Part shown: piece after piece, positions 14,818-18,138 of the stretch
Numbering within the stretch: position 1 is the stretch's first letter
Layout: each line of letters opens with the position of its first letter
Origin: W0P28-013 sp051878315
GTDB lineage: Bacteria; Bacteroidota; Bacteroidia; Bacteroidales; Paludibacteraceae
DNA: 18,138 bases
Direction: 5' to 3'
Assembly: GCA_051878315.1 (NCBI GenBank)
Contig: JBJEJW010000032.1
Location: forward strand, 1 to 18,138
Program-made: the position numbers and the translations under genes
The notes under the pieces: generated by a model
Told to the model about the DNA's origin: nothing
The model's database searches: none
What the model saw: the letters and a program-made list of their open reading frames with translations, nothing else

Positions 14818-17800
14818 TCATACTTTTTCAATAGCGATGTTTACAATAAATTCTTCAAAATCAAGTTCAGTCGGAGCGGCTATGCTGTCCACAAGTTCCA
14901 ATGATTGTGCCAATACCTGCGTGGCTATGTAATCTTTGAAATGGAGTACCGCACCGTCAATGTTGTTGGTTCGCTCAATGCGCACCGCAATTTTGTCGGT
15001 TATTTCGTATCCGTTCGATTTGCGCAGGTTTTGAATGCGGTTGACCAACTCGCGGGCAATCCCTTCCTGACGCAATTCGTCCGACACTTCGATGTCGAGC
15101 GCCACGGTCAGGTTGCCTTCGTTGGCTACGAGCCAGCCGGGCATATCCTCGGTGGCTATTTCCACGTCGGCAAGTTCTACCGCCACGTCGCCGCTCGGCA
15201 ACGGCAGCACGATTTGACAGCGCGTTTCGATGTCGCCAATCTGTTCTTGTGTCAGCGAAGCAATGGCAGCGGCGATTTCTTTCATCTGTTTGCCGTATTT
15301 TTTACCCAAAGTTTTGAAATTCGGCTTGATGCGTTTCACCAATTTGATAGTCGAATTTTCGTTGGTAACAATCAGTAACTCTTTGATATTCACTTCGGTT
15401 TTAACCAAATCGGCTACATGTTGTAGTTGTTGCATCACGTTTTCGCTCGGCACAGGTACAACGGCTTTTTGCAGCGGTTGACGCACTTTTTTGTTGGCTT
15501 TTTTGCGCAATGCCAAAATCATCGAGGTGGCTTGTTGTGCAAGTTGCATGCAACCTTCGAGATAGGCATCGATGCGGGCGGTGTCGCACACGGGGAATGC
15601 GGCCAAGTGTACCGACTTCTCGCCCGTCAAGTCGCGATAGAGTTGGTCGGCATAGAATGGCGCAATCGGTGCCATCAGGCGGCTGACGGTAACCAAACAT
15701 TCGTAGAGTGTTTGATAAGCGGCCAATTTGTCGGCATCCATCGTGCCACCCCAGAAACGTTTGCGGTTGAGACGGACGTACCAATTCGATAGGTTTTCTT
15801 GTACAAAATCGCTGATTGCACGACCGGCTCGAGTCGGTTCGTAGTTTTCGTATTGTTCGGTAACATCTTGTACCAATGTGTTCAGCAACGAAAGAATCCA
15901 ACGGTCGATTTCGGGACGTTCGTGCACGGGTACCGACGTCTCGTCGCCCGTAAACCTGTCAACATTGGCGTAGAGCGCAAAAAACGAGTAGGTGTTGTAG
16001 AGCGTGCCGAAGAATTTGCGGCGCACCTCTTCTACGCCTTCGGTGTCGAACTTGAGGTTGTCCCACGGCGAAGCGTTAGTCATCATATACCAACGTAGTG
16101 GGTCGCTACCGTATTTTTCGATTGTTGTAAACGGATCGACGGCATTGCCCAAGCGTTTCGACATTTTGTTACCGTTTTTGTCGAGTACTAATCCGTTGGA
16201 AATGACATTTTTGAATGCTACGCGGTTTTCTATCATCGTGTGAATGGCGTGCAGCGTGAAAAACCAGCCGCGCGTTTGGTCAACGCCTTCGCTGATGAAA
16301 TCGGCAGCTCCCCAGTTCTCTTGGGAGTTAGGGGCTTCAAACGGATAATGCACTTGCGCATAAGGCATAGCACCCGAGTCAAACCACACATCAATCAAAT
16401 CAAGTTCGCGGTGCATCGGTTTGCCCGAAGCCGATACAAGTACAATACTATCGACATAAGGTCGGTGCAGGTCGATGTTTTTCGGATCGTAATTCTCCTT
16501 GCTGTAATCGCCTACGCGGAAATTCGGCCACGGATTTTCTTTCATCAGTCCTGCTGCCACCGACTTGTCAATTTCGGCAAACAATTCTTCGATGGAACCG
16601 ATGCAAATTTCTTCTTGTCCGTCGTCGGTGCGCCAAATGGGTAACGGTGTTCCCCAGTAGCGGCTGCGGCTTAAGTTCCAATCGTTCAGATTGTTGAGCC
16701 ACTGCCCGAAACGTCCTGTGCCTGTCGATTCAGGTTTCCAATTGATGGTTTGGTTCAGGGCTATCATTTCGTCTTTTACGGCAGTGGTTTTGATGAACCA
16801 ACTATCGAGCGGATAATACAAAACAGGTTTATCGGTGCGCCAGCAATGCGGATAGTTGTGCACATGTTTCTCGATGCGGAAAGCCAACCCTTGTTGTTTC
16901 AGCATAATGCAGAGGGCAATATCGAGCGTTTCGTCTTTGTCGGTGAGGTTCGGGTCGTAGGCGTTTTTCACGAAACGTCCTTCATAAGTTTTGTACAACT
17001 CGACGTTGATATGGCTTTGTACGAAATCGGTATCCAAATCGTCGAGCAGGAAAAATTTGCCCGTCATATCGACCATTGGACGTGTTTCGCCTTTTTTGGT
17101 CAGGAATGTCAGGCCGGGAATGCCCGCTTTTTTTGCCACGAACGCATCGTCGGCACCAAATGTCGGCGCGATGTGTACAATGCCCGTACCGTCGTCGGTG
17201 GTAACATAGTCGCCCGCAATAACGCGGAATGCACCTTCGCCCAGATTGACCCACGGGATGAGTTGTTCGTATTCTTCACCTACCAAGTCAGTGCCTTTGC
17301 CGCGCCATACGATTTCGGGTTGTTCGCCCAACTCTTTGGCATAAGCCGACAAACGTGCTTCGGCCAACACATATACGCAGTTTGCTTTGGTGTACGGATT
17401 TTCACCTTTCACGGCTACATAGTCGATTTTCGGACCGACGCACAAAGCGGTGTTCGATGGCAATGTCCATGGTGTTGTGGTCCACGCAAGGCAGTAAGCG
17501 TTTGTGCCGAAACGGTCGCCCTTCAGTTTGAACTGTGCCGTACAAGTGGTGTCTTTCACATCGCGATAGCAACCGGGTTGATTCAATTCGTGTGAACTCA
17601 AACCTGTACCGGCAGCCGGCGAATAGGGCTGAATGGTATAGCCCTTGTATAGTAATCCTTTGTTGTATAGTTGTTTAAGCAGATACCACAACGTTTCGAT
17701 ATATTTGTTGTCGTAGGTGATATACGGATTCTCCAAATCGACCCAATAGCCCATTTTTTCGGTGAGCGATGTCCATTCTTTGGTATATTTCATCACCTCG

Positions 17801-18138
17801 CGGCGACACGCGGCGTTGTAGTCGTCCACACTGATTTTTTTGCCGATGTCTTCTTTAGTGATGCCGAGCATTTTTTCCACACCGAGTTCAACGGGCAGGC
17901 CGTGTGTATCCCAACCGGCTTTGCGTTTCACCTGAAAGCCCTGCATCGTTTTGTAGCGACAGAACGTATCTTTGATGGTGCGTGCCATCACATGATGAAT
18001 ACCGGGCATACCGTTGGCCGAGGGCGGCCCTTCGAAAAACACGAAGCGGGGACAGCCTTCGCGCTCGTCAATACTTTTGTGGAACAAATCCTCGTCCTGC
18101 CACCGTTGCAACATCTCTTTGTTGATGGCCGACAAATC
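14818..18138 (-). CDS. ileS: Isoleucyl-tRNA synthetase, long IleRS2-like type with G-I-H-H signature; first codons outside window
   Basis: A class I aminoacyl-tRNA synthetase that charges tRNA-Ile. At least 1105 residues are visible; the frame is open to the right edge, and by comparison with relatives only about a dozen N-terminal residues should be missing, so the TTG near the edge is not a start. Seen in order: FFEGPPSANGMPGIHH (signature at 17992-18003), GWDTHGLPVE, the editing-domain core GTGIVHIAPTFGADDA, WFDSGAMPYAQ, GVDQTRGWFFTLH, the KMSKR loop at 16153-16167, and the anticodon-binding region with NLSNWYVRLNRKRFW. The class signature reads G-I-H-H where the standard motif is H-x-G-H. 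The length and sequence fit the eukaryote-like IleRS2 type. Its stop is 4 bp before the YeiH-like ATG. Confidence 0.97.
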   Translation of the reverse strand, partial: DLSAINKEMLQRWQDEDLFHKSIDEREGCPRFVFFEGPPSANGMPGIHHVMARTIKDTFCRYKTMQGFQVKRKAGWDTHGLPVELGVEKMLGITKEDIGKKISVDDYNAACRREVMKYTKEWTSLTEKMGYWVDLENPYITYDNKYIETLWYLLKQLYNKGLLYKGYTIQPYSPAAGTGLSSHELNQPGCYRDVKDTTCTAQFKLKGDRFGTNAYCLAWTTTPWTLPSNTALCVGPKIDYVAVKGENPYTKANCVYVLAEARLSAYAKELGEQPEIVWRGKGTDLVGEEYEQLIPWVNLGEGAFRVIAGDYVTTDDGTGIVHIAPTFGADDAFVAKKAGIPGLTFLTKKGETRPMVDMTGKFFLLDDLDTDFVQSHINVELYKTYEGRFVKNAYDPNLTDKDETLDIALCIMLKQQGLAFRIEKHVHNYPHCWRTDKPVLYYPLDSWFIKTTAVKDEMIALNQTINWKPESTGTGRFGQWLNNLNDWNLSRSRYWGTPLPIWRTDDGQEEICIGSIEELFAEIDKSVAAGLMKENPWPNFRVGDYSKENYDPKNIDLHRPYVDSIVLVSASGKPMHRELDLIDVWFDSGAMPYAQVHYPFEAPNSQENWGAADFISEGVDQTRGWFFTLHAIHTMIENRVAFKNVISNGLVLDKNGNKMSKRLGNAVDPFTTIEKYGSDPLRWYMMTNASPWDNLKFDTEGVEEVRRKFFGTLYNTYSFFALYANVDRFTGDETSVPVHERPEIDRWILSLLNTLVQDVTEQYENYEPTRAGRAISDFVQENLSNWYVRLNRKRFWGGTMDADKLAAYQTLYECLVTVSRLMAPIAPFYADQLYRDLTGEKSVHLAAFPVCDTARIDAYLEGCMQLAQQATSMILALRKKANKKVRQPLQKAVVPVPSENVMQQLQHVADLVKTEVNIKELLIVTNENSTIKLVKRIKPNFKTLGKKYGKQMKEIAAAIASLTQEQIGDIETRCQIVLPLPSGDVAVELADVEIATEDMPGWLVANEGNLTVALDIEVSDELRQEGIARELVNRIQNLRKSNGYEITDKIAVRIERTNNIDGAVLHFKDYIATQVLAQSLELVDSIAAPTELDFEEFIVNIAIEKV

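Noticed and set aside
14814..14831. A TTG start for the YeiH-like gene overlapping the end of ileS
   Set aside because: An ATG at 14813 only 4 bp after the ileS stop gives a normal N-terminus; the six extra residues add nothing recognisable.
16750..17595. An open frame of about 281 codons on the plus strand inside ileS
   Set aside because: It is antisense to the conserved ileS catalytic and editing region, starts with no promoter or ribosome site, and its composition is that of a shadow frame.
1..18138. A novel defence, mobile or secondary-metabolite system
   Set aside because: I looked on both strands for direct repeats, integrase or transposase motifs, CRISPR-like arrays and toxin-antitoxin pairs and saw none; nearly all sequence is accounted for by recognised chromosomal families.

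Overview
The window looks like core chromosome from a member of the Bacteroidota, most likely order Bacteroidales. Three intergenic gaps carry the Bacteroidetes-type sigma-factor promoter (TTG/TTTG near -33 and TAnnTTTG near -7, about 20 bp apart). Starts lack clear Shine-Dalgarno sequences, and several proteins (long IleS, short-form Psd, lipoprotein M3 peptidase, rsfS-ftsH-cdsA-psd order) fit that group from memory of its genomes. No rRNA, tRNA, CRISPR, insertion sequence, integrase or phage gene is visible, and no gene-free stretch exceeds about 215 bp.

Layout. Plus strand: the C-terminal two thirds of the glutamate synthase large subunit (cut by the left edge); an M3-family lipoprotein peptidase with its own promoter and a strong hairpin terminator; a polytopic membrane protein coupled to a small YqaA/DedA-like membrane protein; then a tight run of rsfS, ftsH, cdsA, psd and a CPBP-family intramembrane protease. 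Minus strand, converging on that run: ileS (its first codons lie beyond the right edge), a YeiH/UPF0324 transporter, a glycerolipid-type acyltransferase and a flippase-like polytopic membrane protein. The two strands meet in a 57-bp tail-to-tail coding overlap at 11603-11659.

How the genes fit together. The plus-strand run joins translation control (RsfS), membrane protein quality control (FtsH) and phosphatidylethanolamine synthesis (CdsA makes CDP-diacylglycerol, Psd makes PE); phosphatidylserine synthase is not in the window. The opposing strand adds an acyltransferase and a flippase-like protein, so the middle of the window is largely an envelope-lipid locus. I see no previously undescribed system. 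The most notable points are the swapped class I signature (G-I-H-H instead of H-x-G-H) in IleS, the probable TTG starts of psd and the flippase-like gene with matching start contexts, the in-frame junction between acyltransferase and flippase, and the antisense gene-end overlap.
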